Positions 17,978-26,547 are shown, counted from the stretch's first letter. The stretch is 64,000 bases of DNA from Streptomyces venezuelae (GCF_008642275.1 NZ_CP029189.1:992001-1056000), one strand, 5' to 3'. The notes: generated from the letters alone by a model not told the origin. Numbers and translations: made by a program.

Positions 17978-18694
17978 TCATAGGTTCTTGAGCGCCTCGC
18001 GCACGGACAGCGGGGCCAGGGAGCCGCGTTCGGCCTCGACGAAGGCGCGTACCGCTTCGGGGTCCGTCTTCGCGTACTCGCGCAGGGCCCAGCCGATGGC
18101 CTTGCGCACGAAGAAGTCCGGGTGGCCGGCCCGGAGCCGGCAGTAGGCGAAGAGCCGTCCGCCGTCCGTCGCGGACTTGAAGCGGAGCTGGTGGAGGAGC
18201 GCGGTGCGGGCGAGCCAGAGGTTCTCGTCCTCGATCCACTCGTCCATCACGGCGGCCAGTTCCGGGTCGGCGGCCACGAGCGGTCCGACCGTGTGCGCGG
18301 CGAGCAGGTCGACCGTGTCCCACCAGGGGACGGTGACGATCAGGTGGCGGACCACGGGCAGGAAGCCGGAGGAGCAGCGGGCGGCGTGCCGGCGCAGGTA
18401 GTCCACCGCGAAGTACTGGTACTCGCGCTCCGGAAGCAGCCAGCAGCGCAGCGCGAGCGCCGCGCAGTCGGTCTCGGCCGGTTCGGGAGTGTTCTTGGTC
18501 ACGGTTTTCGACAGTTCCCGGCGCAGCGGGGTGGGGATGCCGAGGAAGGGCGCGACGTCCTTCATGTACGCGGCCATGGCCCGTGCGCGTACGGGATCGG
18601 CGGCCGCCGCGTACGCCGTGGGGAGCCGCTCCAGCAGGGTGTCCGCGAGGGCGCTGCGGGGAACTCGCGGGGGTCGCCGGGCGTTCGACAGCAT
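17978..18694 (-). CDS. AlkD-like DNA alkylation repair protein
   Basis: A 238 aa all-helical HEAT-like repeat protein of the DNA alkylation repair (AlkC/AlkD) family. Characteristic is the tract TVPWWDTVDLLAAHTVGPL followed by WIEDENLWLARTALLHQL; the Trp/Asp residues line the site that recognises 3- and 7-alkylpurines. The C-terminal tract FFVRKAIGWALREYAK is also typical. It would excise alkylated bases as a monofunctional glycosylase. Located upstream of tuf3 in the same direction, but separated by 276 bases. Confidence 0.92.
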   Translation of the reverse strand: MLSNARRPPRVPRSALADTLLERLPTAYAAAADPVRARAMAAYMKDVAPFLGIPTPLRRELSKTVTKNTPEPAETDCAALALRCWLLPEREYQYFAVDYLRRHAARCSSGFLPVVRHLIVTVPWWDTVDLLAAHTVGPLVAADPELAAVMDEWIEDENLWLARTALLHQLRFKSATDGGRLFAYCRLRAGHPDFFVRKAIGWALREYAKTDPEAVRAFVEAERGSLAPLSVREALKNL

Positions 18695-18743
18695 GAGGCC
18701 CAGATTACGGCGCCCCGCCGTATACGTGGGCTAGTCTCCCGGG

Positions 18744-19472
18744 ATGTCCCTCCTCCTCGCGCCGCGGACCCGGCTGTCGGTGCTCGTCGTGCTGCTCGTC
18801 GCGGCCGGCGTGTGCGTGCTGCTGTTCGAGCCGCAGCGCATCCTCTCGGAGGGCTGGCCCCCGGGGCTCCCGGTGGGCACGGCGGTCCTGTTGTTCGCAG
18901 CCGCGTACGGTGTGTGCACGGCCGCTTTCGTGCCGCGCCCCTTGCTCAATCTGGCCGCGGGAGCCGTCTTCGGCGCCCAGTTCGGCCTTGTCGCGGCGGT
19001 CGGCGGCACGGTGCTGGGCGCCGGGATCTCCTTCGGGCTGGGCCGGGTCATGGGCCAGGAGGCTTTGCGGCCGTTCCTGCGCGGACGCTGGCTCCAGGCC
19101 GCCGACGGGCAGCTCAGCCGGCACGGCTTCCGCTCGATGCTGGCGGTCCGGATCTTCCCCGGGGTGCCGTTCGTGGTGGCCAACTACTGTGCCGCGGTGT
19201 CGCGCTGCGGCTGGGGCCCGTTCCTGCTCGCCACGGCGGTCGGGGTCGTCCCGAACACCGCCGCGTACGTGGTCGCGGGCGCCAGCGCCTCCTCGCCCGG
19301 ATCGCCCGCTTTCCTCGTGTCGTTCGGTTTCATCGCCGTCTCGCTCGTGGGTGCGGGAGTCGTCGCCTGGCGCAAGCGACACCGTCTGACACCCCCTCGA
19401 ACCGGGGATCGGGTGCCCGAACCGGCACCCCAGCACCCCCCTGTGGTCAGCGCCGCTTCACACGGGCCCTAG
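18744..19472 (+). CDS. TVP38/TMEM64 family membrane protein
   Basis: A 242 aa membrane protein with about five to six helices, of the VTT (DedA-related) family. The signature regions are PRPLLNLAAGAVFGAQFG and a central MLAVRIFPGVPFVVANYCAAVSR. It ends in a Pro-rich cytoplasmic tail. Members are linked to membrane lipid traffic or homeostasis. It lies 48 bases upstream of uppP on the same strand, so the two may be functionally related through lipid-carrier recycling, but this is only context. Confidence 0.9.
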   Translation: MSLLLAPRTRLSVLVVLLVAAGVCVLLFEPQRILSEGWPPGLPVGTAVLLFAAAYGVCTAAFVPRPLLNLAAGAVFGAQFGLVAAVGGTVLGAGISFGLGRVMGQEALRPFLRGRWLQAADGQLSRHGFRSMLAVRIFPGVPFVVANYCAAVSRCGWGPFLLATAVGVVPNTAAYVVAGASASSPGSPAFLVSFGFIAVSLVGAGVVAWRKRHRLTPPRTGDRVPEPAPQHPPVVSAASHGP

Positions 19473-19520
19473 CATCGGACGCGAACTGCCCGACGATCAC
19501 AAGGACGAGCGCACCCCGAC

Positions 19521-20399
19521 ATGAGCTGGTTCGAATCCCTAATCCTCGGTCTCGTCCAGGGGCTTACGGAGTTCCTCCCGATCTCCTCCAGCGCCCACCT
19601 GCGGCTGACCGCGGCGTTCGCCGGCTGGCACGACCCAGGAGCGGCCTTCACCGCGATCACCCAGATCGGCACCGAGGCCGCCGTGCTGATCTACTTCCGC
19701 AAGGACATCGCGCGGATCGTCTCCACCTGGTTCCGCTCCCTGTTCGACAAGGGGCTGCGCTCCGAGCAGGACGCGAAGATGGGCTGGCTGGTGATCGTCG
19801 GCTCGATCCCGATCGGCGTCCTCGGTCTGGTCTTCAAGGACGCGATCGTGGGCCCCGCCCGCGACCTGCGCCTGACGGCCACCACCCTGATCCTGATGGG
19901 CATCGTGCTCGGCGTCGCCGACCGCCTGGCGGCCCGCGACGAGGAAGGCGGCCGGCACCGCGCCATCCGCGAGCGCAAGACGCTGCAGCAGCTGGGCGTC
20001 AAGGACGGTCTGATCTTCGGCCTGTGCCAGGCGATGGCCCTGATCCCCGGTGTCTCCCGTTCCGGCGCGACGATCTCCGGCGGTCTGCTGCTCGGCTTCA
20101 CCCGCGAGGCCGCGGCGCGCTACTCCTTCCTCCTCGCGATCCCGGCCGTGCTGGCCTCCGGGGCGTTCGAGATCAAGGACGTCGTGGAGAACCCGGGTCA
20201 CATCTCCTGGGGTCCGACGATCTTCGCGACGGCGATCGCCTTCTTCGTGGGCTACGCCGTGATCGCCTGGTTCATGAAGTTCATCTCGACCAAGAGCTTC
20301 ATGCCCTTCGTGATCTACCGGATCCTCCTCGGCATCCTGCTGTTCGTGCTGATCGGCACGGACGTGCTGAGCCCGCACGCGGGCGAGTCCGGCTCCTGA
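19521..20399 (+). CDS. uppP: Undecaprenyl-diphosphatase UppP/BacA
   Basis: A 292 aa inner-membrane enzyme that dephosphorylates undecaprenyl pyrophosphate, recycling the lipid carrier for peptidoglycan and other glycans; it also gives bacitracin resistance. The catalytic motifs are GLTEFLPISSSAH at about residues 14-26 and PGVSRSGATISGG in the second half. The start ATG at 19521 opens MSWFESLILGLVQG. Eight hydrophobic segments are present. A strong hairpin follows the stop. Confidence 0.96.
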   Translation: MSWFESLILGLVQGLTEFLPISSSAHLRLTAAFAGWHDPGAAFTAITQIGTEAAVLIYFRKDIARIVSTWFRSLFDKGLRSEQDAKMGWLVIVGSIPIGVLGLVFKDAIVGPARDLRLTATTLILMGIVLGVADRLAARDEEGGRHRAIRERKTLQQLGVKDGLIFGLCQAMALIPGVSRSGATISGGLLLGFTREAAARYSFLLAIPAVLASGAFEIKDVVENPGHISWGPTIFATAIAFFVGYAVIAWFMKFISTKSFMPFVIYRILLGILLFVLIGTDVLSPHAGESGS

Positions 20400-20428
20400 C
20401 GGGGTCCGCACCACCTCTTCGCGTGAAC

Positions 20429-20464
20429 CGCAGGCCGTTCGGGAACGTTCCCGGGCGGCCTGCG
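20429..20464 (+). terminator. Terminator of uppP
   Basis: Outer arms CGCAGGCCG (20429-20437) and CGGCCTGCG (20456-20464) enclose a second perfect palindrome CGGGAACGTTCCCG (20440-20453). The structure starts about 30 bases beyond the uppP stop. The palindrome could also serve as a protein-binding site. Confidence 0.75.
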
Positions 20465-20512
20465 CGTCGTTGTGCCTGAAGAGACCGGAAGGCAAGCAAC
20501 AGGGGGTGTCCC

Positions 20513-20689
20513 ATGGGTCGAGTGGTGCTGGAGCGGTTTCCTGCCGGAAGTCCGCGGGGAAGCTGGCCCGCCGAGGAGTATGCGGCGCAGCGGATGCGCG
20601 AGGGCGTGCAGGCGGAGGTGGTCATGGACCTGGACAGCGACGCGTTCCTCGTCGTGGTCCGGCAACGGGAGTCCCGTTCCGGTCACTGA
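20513..20689 (+). CDS. Small conserved-type hypothetical protein
   Basis: A 58 aa frame starting MGRVVLERFPAGSPRGSW and ending RQRESRSGH. AGGGGG lies about seven bases before the ATG, and codon third positions are almost all G or C. The product is a short acidic-then-basic protein with a predicted beta-alpha pattern (AEVVMDLDSDAFLVVVRQ). It sits between the uppP terminator and the SnoaL-like gene. Function unknown. Confidence 0.7.
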   Translation: MGRVVLERFPAGSPRGSWPAEEYAAQRMREGVQAEVVMDLDSDAFLVVVRQRESRSGH

Positions 20690-20758
20690 CGGCCCGCGGG
20701 AAGATCCGGTGGGCGCACGGCCCTTGGCCTCGCGCCCGCGCAGCCCCACACTGACCCG

Positions 20759-21226
20759 ATGACTCAGCGTGTGGACCTCGCGACGGTGATGGACAGGCTG
20801 GCGATCGACGACGTGGTCTCGGGCTACGCGGTGGCCGTCGACGACGGTGACTGGGCCGCGTACCGGGCCCTGTTCACGGCCTCCGGAAGGGTCGACTACC
20901 GCTCGGCCGGCGGGATCGAGGGCTCGGTGGCGGAGGTCGCGGACTGGCTGGCGGAGACGATGACGCTCTTCCCCGTCCGCCAGCACCTGATCGTGAACCG
21001 GGTGATCCGGCTGGAGGACCTGGGCGGCTCTCCCGGGGACAGCGCCGAGGTGCGGGCGGACTTCCTCAATCCGATGCGGCTGGCGGGGCCGGACTCCGAC
21101 GCCTCGGTCACCTCCCCGAACCTCGTCGCCGCCGGGCGCTACGGCTTCGCGCTGGCCCGTACCCACGACGGCTGGCGGCTCACCCGGGTCACCGTGCACG
21201 AAAAATGGCGGCACATGTCCGCGTGA
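20759..21226 (+). CDS. SnoaL-like (NTF2 fold) protein
   Basis: A 155 aa alpha+beta cone protein of the SnoaL_4/NTF2-like group. Typical are the N-terminal helices (RLAIDDVVSGYAVAVDDGDWAAYRALF) followed by the strand FTASGRVDYRSAG, and the C-terminal strands GRYGFALARTHDGWRLTRVTV. Members bind or isomerise small hydrophobic ligands, but many have no known activity. No neighbour points to a substrate. Confidence 0.85.
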   Translation: MTQRVDLATVMDRLAIDDVVSGYAVAVDDGDWAAYRALFTASGRVDYRSAGGIEGSVAEVADWLAETMTLFPVRQHLIVNRVIRLEDLGGSPGDSAEVRADFLNPMRLAGPDSDASVTSPNLVAAGRYGFALARTHDGWRLTRVTVHEKWRHMSA

Positions 21227-21292
21227 GCCGGGGCGGACCCGCTCGACTCGCCGGAAGGCCGGGCACTGCCACACTGGAAGCGGAGGCACGCC

Positions 21293-22882
21293 ATGATCAC
21301 GATGCGCACGCGGTGGTGGTCCCCCCGATGGCGTGCGCCCGCCGCCGTGGCCGCCGGGGCGCTGCCCGCCCTCGCCTTCCCGGCCCCCGCGCTCTGGTGG
21401 TTCGCCTACGCCGCCCTCGTGCCCTGGATGCTGCTGCTGAGGTCGTCCCCGACGGGGCGGCGGGCCGCGGTGGAGGGCTGGCTGGGCGGTGCGGGGTTCA
21501 TCCTGGCCGTCCACCACTGGCTGCTCCCCAGCCTGCACGTGTTCCTGATACCGGTGGCGGCGCTGCTCGGGCTGCTGTGGATCCCCTGGGCCCTGCTGGT
21601 GCGGGCGCTCCTCGGCGGGACCCCGTCGGCGGGCAGGGCCTGCTGCGCGCTCGTCCTCGTGCCGGCGGGGTGGCTGCTGTCCGAGCTGGCCCGGTCCTGG
21701 CAGGGGCTGGGCGGGCCGTGGGGGCTGCTGGGCGCGAGCCAGTGGCAGGTGGCGCCCGCACTGCGGCTGGCGTCGGTGGGCGGGGTGTGGCTGGTGAGCC
21801 TGCTGGTGGTGGCGGTGAACTGTGCGCTGGTGCTGCTGGTCGCGGTGCCGGGAGCGCGGATCCCCGCGGTGGCCGGGATGACCGGCTGCGCGGTGCTGAC
21901 GGGGGCGGTGTGGGTGTGGGCGGCCCGGCCCGAGGAATCGGGCCGGCTGCGGGTGGCCGTCGTACAGCCCGGGCCGGTGCCGGACGGCCCGGACAGCGCG
22001 GAGCGGCGGTTCGACGCCGGTGAGCGGCTGACGCGGCCGCTGGCGGGGCAGCGGGTCGATCTGGTGGTGTGGGGCGAGAGCAGCGTGGGCGCGGACCTGA
22101 CGGCCCGCCCGGACCTGGGCCGGCGGCTGGCCGCGCTGTCGGCGGAGGTCGGGGCCCCGCTGCTGGTGAACGTGGACGCGCGCCGGGCGGACCGTCCCGG
22201 GATCTACAAGAGCGCGGTCCTCGTGGGCCCCCAGGGCCCCACCGGCGACCGGTACGACAAGATGCGGCTCGTCCCGTTCGGTGAGTACGTGCCGGCCCGT
22301 GCGCTGTTCGGCTGGGCCACCTCGGTCGGCAAGGCGGCGGGTGAGGACCGGGTGCGCGGCGCCACCCCGGTGGTCATGGACCTGCCCGGACGGCCGGAGG
22401 GGCCCGGCGCCGTCCGCCTCGGCCCGCTGGTGTGCTTCGAGTCGGCCTTCCCGGACATGAGCCGGCGCCTCACCCGGGACGGGGCCTCCCTGCTCGTCGC
22501 CCAGTCGGCGACCTCCTCGTTCCAGGAGAGCTGGGCCCCCGCCCAGCACGCCTCGCTGGCGGCGCTGCGGGCGGCCGAGAACGGCCGCCCGGTGGTCCAC
22601 GCCACCCTCACGGGCATCAGCGTCGTGAACGGCCCCTCCGGCGCGCGGGTGGGCGCCGCCCTGCCCACCTCCGCGAGCACGGCGGCCGTGTACGAGGTCC
22701 CGCTCGCCCACGGCACGACCCTCTACGTCCGCTTCGGGGACTGGCCGGTGGCCGCCGCCCTCGCCGCGCTGGCGGCGTACTGCACGGTGGCCGGCAGCCG
22801 TTCGCTCAGGAGGCCTGCTCCAGAGCCGAGCCCACCACCCGCTCGCACAGCTCGTGGGTTCGCAGGGCGTCGCGGGCGCTGA
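21293..22882 (+). CDS. lnt: Apolipoprotein N-acyltransferase
   Basis: A 529 aa membrane enzyme that adds the third acyl chain to the N-terminal cysteine of lipoproteins. About six N-terminal helices (residues 15-205) precede a nitrilase-like domain. The catalytic triad is visible: Glu in VVWGESSVG, Lys in YDKMRLVPFGEYVP, and Cys in LVCFESAFPDMS. A final helix (VAAALAALAAYCTVAG) and an Arg/Pro-rich tail follow. The last 77 bases overlap the convergent oxidoreductase gene, so the C-terminal tail may be mis-extended relative to a shorter ancestral end. Confidence 0.92.
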   Translation: MITMRTRWWSPRWRAPAAVAAGALPALAFPAPALWWFAYAALVPWMLLLRSSPTGRRAAVEGWLGGAGFILAVHHWLLPSLHVFLIPVAALLGLLWIPWALLVRALLGGTPSAGRACCALVLVPAGWLLSELARSWQGLGGPWGLLGASQWQVAPALRLASVGGVWLVSLLVVAVNCALVLLVAVPGARIPAVAGMTGCAVLTGAVWVWAARPEESGRLRVAVVQPGPVPDGPDSAERRFDAGERLTRPLAGQRVDLVVWGESSVGADLTARPDLGRRLAALSAEVGAPLLVNVDARRADRPGIYKSAVLVGPQGPTGDRYDKMRLVPFGEYVPARALFGWATSVGKAAGEDRVRGATPVVMDLPGRPEGPGAVRLGPLVCFESAFPDMSRRLTRDGASLLVAQSATSSFQESWAPAQHASLAALRAAENGRPVVHATLTGISVVNGPSGARVGAALPTSASTAAVYEVPLAHGTTLYVRFGDWPVAAALAALAAYCTVAGSRSLRRPAPEPSPPPARTARGFAGRRGR

Positions 22883-23711
22883 GCGTGGTGCCCGCCGCGA
22901 CCGCCTCCAGGAAGTGGTCGACGACCTGCTCGATGCCGCGCTGGCGGGCGACGGAGACCCAGTCCCCGCGGCGCCGCACGGTCGGCTGGCCCTTGTGGTC
23001 GATGACCTCGGCGAGGTTGACGACCTGCCGTTTGGTGTCGCGGCCGGACACCTCCAGGATCTCCTCGGTGGAGCCGGAGAGCCGGTTCATGATGCCGAGG
23101 GCGGTGAAGCCGTCACCGGACAGCTGGAGCACCACCTGGTGCATCAGCCCCTCGCGCACCACCGCCCGGACGTCGAAGTGCTCGGCCTCGCCGGGCAGCA
23201 GGAACCGCAGGGTGTCGACGACGTGGATGAAGTCGTCCAGCACCAGCGTGCGCGGGTCCTCGGGCAGCCCGACCCGGTTCTTCTGCATGACGATCAGCTC
23301 GCGGGCGTGGTCGGCGCACTGCGCGTAGGCGGGCGCGAAGCGGCGGTTGAAGCCGACGGCCAGGGAGACCCCGAGCTGCTCGGCCCGTTCCACGAGCTGC
23401 CGCGAGTGGGCGAGTTCGTAGGCGAGCGGCTTGTCCACGTACGTGGGCACGCCCGCCTCCAGCAGCCGGGTGACGATCTCGGGGTGGGCCACGGTGGCGG
23501 CGTGCACGAAGGCCGCGTCGAGCCCCTCGGCGAGCAGCGAGCCGAGATCGGCGTGCCGGCGCGCGGCCGGCACGTGGTGGGTGTCGCCGACCCGCTCCAG
23601 GACGTCGGGGTTTCGGGTCTGCAGGTGCAGCTCGATGCCCGGGCGGGTGGTGAGGACGGGCAGGTACGCCTTCTGCGCGATGTCGCCGAGTCCGATGCAG
23701 CCGACCTTCAC
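22806..23711 (-). CDS. Gfo/Idh/MocA family oxidoreductase
   Basis: A 301 aa NAD(P)-dependent dehydrogenase. The Rossmann fold begins at the N-terminus, VKVGCIGLGDIAQKAYLP, and the family motif VDKPLAYELAHS (EKP-like) gives the catalytic Lys. GTG at 23711 was chosen because GGAGG lies five bases upstream and the fold starts immediately; the upstream extension is not family-like. Substrates are usually sugars or cyclitols. Convergent with lnt and overlapping its 3' end by 77 bases. Confidence 0.88.
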   Translation of the reverse strand: MKVGCIGLGDIAQKAYLPVLTTRPGIELHLQTRNPDVLERVGDTHHVPAARRHADLGSLLAEGLDAAFVHAATVAHPEIVTRLLEAGVPTYVDKPLAYELAHSRQLVERAEQLGVSLAVGFNRRFAPAYAQCADHARELIVMQKNRVGLPEDPRTLVLDDFIHVVDTLRFLLPGEAEHFDVRAVVREGLMHQVVLQLSGDGFTALGIMNRLSGSTEEILEVSGRDTKRQVVNLAEVIDHKGQPTVRRRGDWVSVARQRGIEQVVDHFLEAVAAGTTLSARDALRTHELCERVVGSALEQAS

Positions 23712-23794
23712 CGGGGCCTCCAGGTTCGTTCCTTGTGGGATTCCCGCAGCATAATCCCTGGTGGCGGGGGCGCTGTTCGCCCAGAATGAGCCCC

Positions 23795-24319
23795 ATGACG
23801 ACCAGTTCCGGATCACATCGCGACGAACCCGCCACCACCGCCGACGAGCGGGAGATGCTCGACGGCTGGCTCGACTACCACCGTGCCACCCTCATGTGGA
23901 AGTGCGAGGGACTGGGGGACGAGGAACTGCGCAGGACTCCGCTCGCCCCCTCCGAATTGAGCCTCCTCGGCCTCGTACGGCACATGGCGGAGGTGGAACG
24001 GTACTGGTTCCGGGAGGTCATGCTGGGTGAGGACCTGCCTGAGATGTACATCACGGAGCAGGACCGGGACGGCGACTTCCACCTCACCGAGGCGGCCACC
24101 TGGGCCGAGACCGAGCCGGTGTGGCGGGCGGAGGTCGAGCTGGCGCGCCGGGCCGCTGCGGGCCGCCCGCTGGACCTGGTGTCGAAGGCCGAGAACCACC
24201 GCCGCGGCGAGGTGTTCAGCCTGCGCTGGGTGTACACCCACATGATCGAGGAGTACGCGCGCCACAACGGCCACGCCGATCTGCTGCGGGAGCACATAGA
24301 CGGCGCCACCGGCGAGTAG
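23795..24319 (+). CDS. DinB family protein (DUF664)
   Basis: A 174 aa four-helix-bundle protein. The family pattern includes REMLDGWLDYHRATLMWKCEGL, the His of LLGLVRHMAEVERYWF, and VYTHMIEEYARHNGHADLLRE with the final metal-binding His residues. DUF664 members are metal-dependent thiol-transferase-like proteins, often mycothiol-using. An alternative ATG three codons upstream (23786) cannot be excluded. Divergent from the oxidoreductase gene across about 80 bases. Confidence 0.9.
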   Translation: MTTSSGSHRDEPATTADEREMLDGWLDYHRATLMWKCEGLGDEELRRTPLAPSELSLLGLVRHMAEVERYWFREVMLGEDLPEMYITEQDRDGDFHLTEAATWAETEPVWRAEVELARRAAAGRPLDLVSKAENHRRGEVFSLRWVYTHMIEEYARHNGHADLLREHIDGATGE

Positions 24320-24327
24320 GCCGTCCG

Positions 24328-24375
24328 TCCCGGGGCCGTTCCTTCCCGGGGCCGTTCCTTCCCGGGGCGGTCCGA
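24328..24375. repeat. Three tandem 16-base repeats
   Basis: TCCCGGGGCCGTTCCT is repeated at 24328 and 24344, with a degenerate third copy at 24360. The array follows the DinB stop. It has the same period as the array at 14621 but an unrelated sequence. Confidence 0.8.
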
Positions 24376-24478
24376 ACCGTCCCGGGGCCCTGTCCGGCGG
24401 GTGCCTCCGTCACCCGTGCGGGGTGAATATCGGCTCCGGGTTTTCGCACCGGGGTCCTCGCACAGCAGAGTTGCGCGG

Positions 24479-25018
24479 GTGCATCCAACCCGAACCACGA
24501 CAACGCTGCTGCTCGGAGTCGCCTGCGCCGTCTCGGCGGTGTCCGGCTGCGTGAGCGTGAGCCCCGGACCCGTACGGCCCGCGGCGGCCCCCGCCGCCGG
24601 GGTACCGCCCCGGCACGAGCCGCGCGGCGGGCCCGGGACCGCTCCCGTGGCCGTCCGGGCCCCCGCCCTGGAGGCGCTGGAGGCGGCCCCGGCCGCCCCG
24701 GAGCGGCCCGCGGCCCCGGCGGGCCCGGCACCCGCCCAGCGGTCCGCACAGCGGCCCGTACCGGGCGGCTCCGGCGCTCCCCTGCGGGAGGCTCCGCCGG
24801 TCCCGGACATCCCGGAACCCCGGCGGGCCGCCGAGCCCGTCTCCGGGCACCCGGGGGGCCGTCCACGGCGCCCCCGGTCCGATGCCGAGGCGGAGCGTGA
24901 GCTGGTCCGGAAGCTGCCGGTGCGGCCGGCCGACGTGTGCGCGCTGGGCCGCAGGCACGGCCACTGGCATCCCGACAGCCCGGAGGCCCGGATCTGCTCG
25001 GGCGTCCACGGGGACTGA
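24479..25018 (+). CDS. Putative secreted Pro/Ala-rich lipoprotein
   Basis: A 179 aa exported protein starting with GTG (VHPTRTTTTLLLGVACAVSA) and followed by a lipobox VSGC, so Cys about residue 23 is the likely lipidation site. The centre (about 30-120) is Pro/Ala/Arg-rich and disordered. The C-terminal 45 residues are better ordered (LVRKLPVRPADVCALGRRHGHWHPDSPEARIC) with two cysteines. Function unknown. Start choice is uncertain because no strong ribosome-binding site is seen; an in-frame start 26 codons upstream would displace the signal peptide. Confidence 0.6.
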   Translation: MHPTRTTTTLLLGVACAVSAVSGCVSVSPGPVRPAAAPAAGVPPRHEPRGGPGTAPVAVRAPALEALEAAPAAPERPAAPAGPAPAQRSAQRPVPGGSGAPLREAPPVPDIPEPRRAAEPVSGHPGGRPRRPRSDAEAERELVRKLPVRPADVCALGRRHGHWHPDSPEARICSGVHGD

Positions 25019-25081
25019 CCGACCCCGGGGTCACCGCACGGGACACCGCGGGCTCGGCCGGCACGATCCGGACGGGACGGT

Positions 25082-25660
25082 CTAGGGGGACTGCTCGGGG
25101 AACGGCCCGGGCCCAGGTCCCGGGCCGGTTCCCGGCTCCGCGGCCAGGCGTCGCTCCAGCCGGGCGATGGCGGCCCGTACGCCGTTCCCGTACCCGTCGT
25201 CGGACAGTGCCCCGGTGGCCGCGCGGGCCCGGGCCAGGTGGACCCGGGCCGCCTCCGGCCGCTGCAGTTTCACGTAGTCGGCGGCCAGGTTCAGGTGCAG
25301 CGACGGGTAGAACACGCGCATCGCCGGATGCGGCTCCCACCGTACGGGCCGCCCGTCCCGGGTCGGCCCGGTCCCGGGACCGTCGTCCGGGAGCCCGCCC
25401 GGCGGGTCCCCCGGTACGTCGGCGGCGGCGGTCAGGGCCCGCAGGTCCCAGGCCAGCTCGTCGGCCGGATCGTCCTGGGCGTCGGCCATGTAGTGGGCCA
25501 GGGTGCACCTGTGGAGGGAGTCGCCCTCCTCGCCGATCTCGGACCAGATCTCCCCGAGCCGGTTGCGGGCCTCCTCGCGGTCCCCGGCGTGCAGCAGGAT
25601 GACGGCCTGGCCGATCCTGGTCATGACGGCGTCCTCCGACGCCTCCTGCTGCTCCGTCAC
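25082..25660 (-). CDS. Conserved hypothetical protein, TPR-like helices
   Basis: A 192 aa soluble protein. The helical pattern IGQAVILLHAGDREEARNRLGEIWSEIG near the N-terminus and YPSLHLNLAADYVKLQRPEAARVHLARARAA near the C-terminus resemble tetratricopeptide pairs, with a Gly/Asp/Pro-rich linker between. GTG at 25660 follows GGAGG by five bases; an upstream ATG at 25705 is less likely. No catalytic motif seen. Confidence 0.75.
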   Translation of the reverse strand: MTEQQEASEDAVMTRIGQAVILLHAGDREEARNRLGEIWSEIGEEGDSLHRCTLAHYMADAQDDPADELAWDLRALTAAADVPGDPPGGLPDDGPGTGPTRDGRPVRWEPHPAMRVFYPSLHLNLAADYVKLQRPEAARVHLARARAATGALSDDGYGNGVRAAIARLERRLAAEPGTGPGPGPGPFPEQSP

Positions 25661-25755
25661 GGCGGCCTCCGGCTTGCTCTGCCAGACCTGCTCCGGTCTG
25701 ATCATCTAGAAGCTAGCCGGAGGTACCGGCAATGGCGCCGAGGCGCGGGGGGACG

Positions 25756-26433
25756 TCAGCCGAGGTCCGGGATCCGCCAGTCGATCGGCTCATGGCCCTG
25801 GGCGGCGATGGCCTCGTTGATCTGCGTGAAGGGCCGGGATCCGAAGAACTTCTTGGCGGACAGCGGGGAGGGGTGGGCGCCCTTGACGACCACGTGCCGC
25901 TCCTCGTCGATCAGCGGGAGCTTCTTCTGGGCGTAGGCGCCCCACAGGACGAAGACGGCCGGGTCGGGCCGCTCGGACACCGCGCGGATCACGGCGTCGG
26001 TGAACTTCTCCCAGCCCTTGCCCTTGTGCGAGTTGGGCTCGGCCTCCCGGACGGTGAGCACCGCGTTGAGCAGCAGGACGCCCTGCTCGGCCCACGGCAT
26101 CAGGTACCCGTTGTCCGGGACCGGCAGGTCGAGCTCCTCCTTCATCTCCTTGTAGATGTTGCGCAGCGAGGGCGGGGTCTTGACCCCGGGCTGCACGGAG
26201 AAGCAGAGGCCGTGGCCCTGGCCGGCGCCGTGGTACGGGTCCTGGCCGAGGACGAGGACCTTCACCTTGTCGAAGGGGGTGGCCTCCAGGGCAGCGAAGA
26301 CCTGCTCTCGGGGCGGGTAGACCGGCCCGTTCGCCCGTTCCTTCTCGACGAACTCGGTGAGCTCTTTGAAGTAGGGCTGGTCCAGCTCCCCGCCGAGGAC
26401 GGGGAGCCAGGACTCGGGCAGCATCTGGGTCAC
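25756..26433 (-). CDS. ung: Uracil-DNA glycosylase
   Basis: A 225 aa family 1 uracil-DNA glycosylase that removes uracil from DNA. All key motifs are present: the water-activating loop GQDPYHGAGQGHG, the uracil-binding LLLNAVLTVREAEPNSH, and the DNA-intercalating loop GAHPSPLSAKK. GTG at 26433 (VTQMLPESW) is preferred: GGAGG lies eight bases upstream and the length matches the family. A longer frame to 26475 would translate a 12-base direct repeat. Confidence 0.95.
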   Translation of the reverse strand: MTQMLPESWLPVLGGELDQPYFKELTEFVEKERANGPVYPPREQVFAALEATPFDKVKVLVLGQDPYHGAGQGHGLCFSVQPGVKTPPSLRNIYKEMKEELDLPVPDNGYLMPWAEQGVLLLNAVLTVREAEPNSHKGKGWEKFTDAVIRAVSERPDPAVFVLWGAYAQKKLPLIDEERHVVVKGAHPSPLSAKKFFGSRPFTQINEAIAAQGHEPIDWRIPDLG

Positions 26434-26455
26434 GGCGACAACCTCCGGTACAAGT

Positions 26456-26479
26456 TCGTGCAACTGCTCGTGCAACTGC
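26456..26479. repeat. 12-base direct repeat upstream of ung
   Basis: TCGTGCAACTGC occurs twice without a gap (26456 and 26468), just before the ung ribosome-binding site on the complementary strand. It could be a duplicated operator half-site or a replication slippage product. Confidence 0.6.
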
Positions 26480-26508
26480 TCCAGAACCTACCGGGGCCCA
26501 CTGACAAC

Positions 26509-26535
26509 GCGTCGGCCGCCCGGGGCGGCCGACGC
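26509..26535 (-). terminator. Terminator of the peptide-binding protein gene
   Basis: Perfect 11-base arms GCGTCGGCCGC (26509-26519) and GCGGCCGACGC (26525-26535) with a five-base loop. It lies 13 bases past the stop of the solute-binding protein gene and upstream of ung. Confidence 0.75.
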
Positions 26536-26547
26536 ACCACGGCGGTG

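Noticed and set aside
19528..19538. GGTTCGAATCC, resembling a tRNA T-loop or phage attachment core
   Set aside because: It lies in the first codons of uppP (MSWFES); no acceptor, D or anticodon stems flank it.
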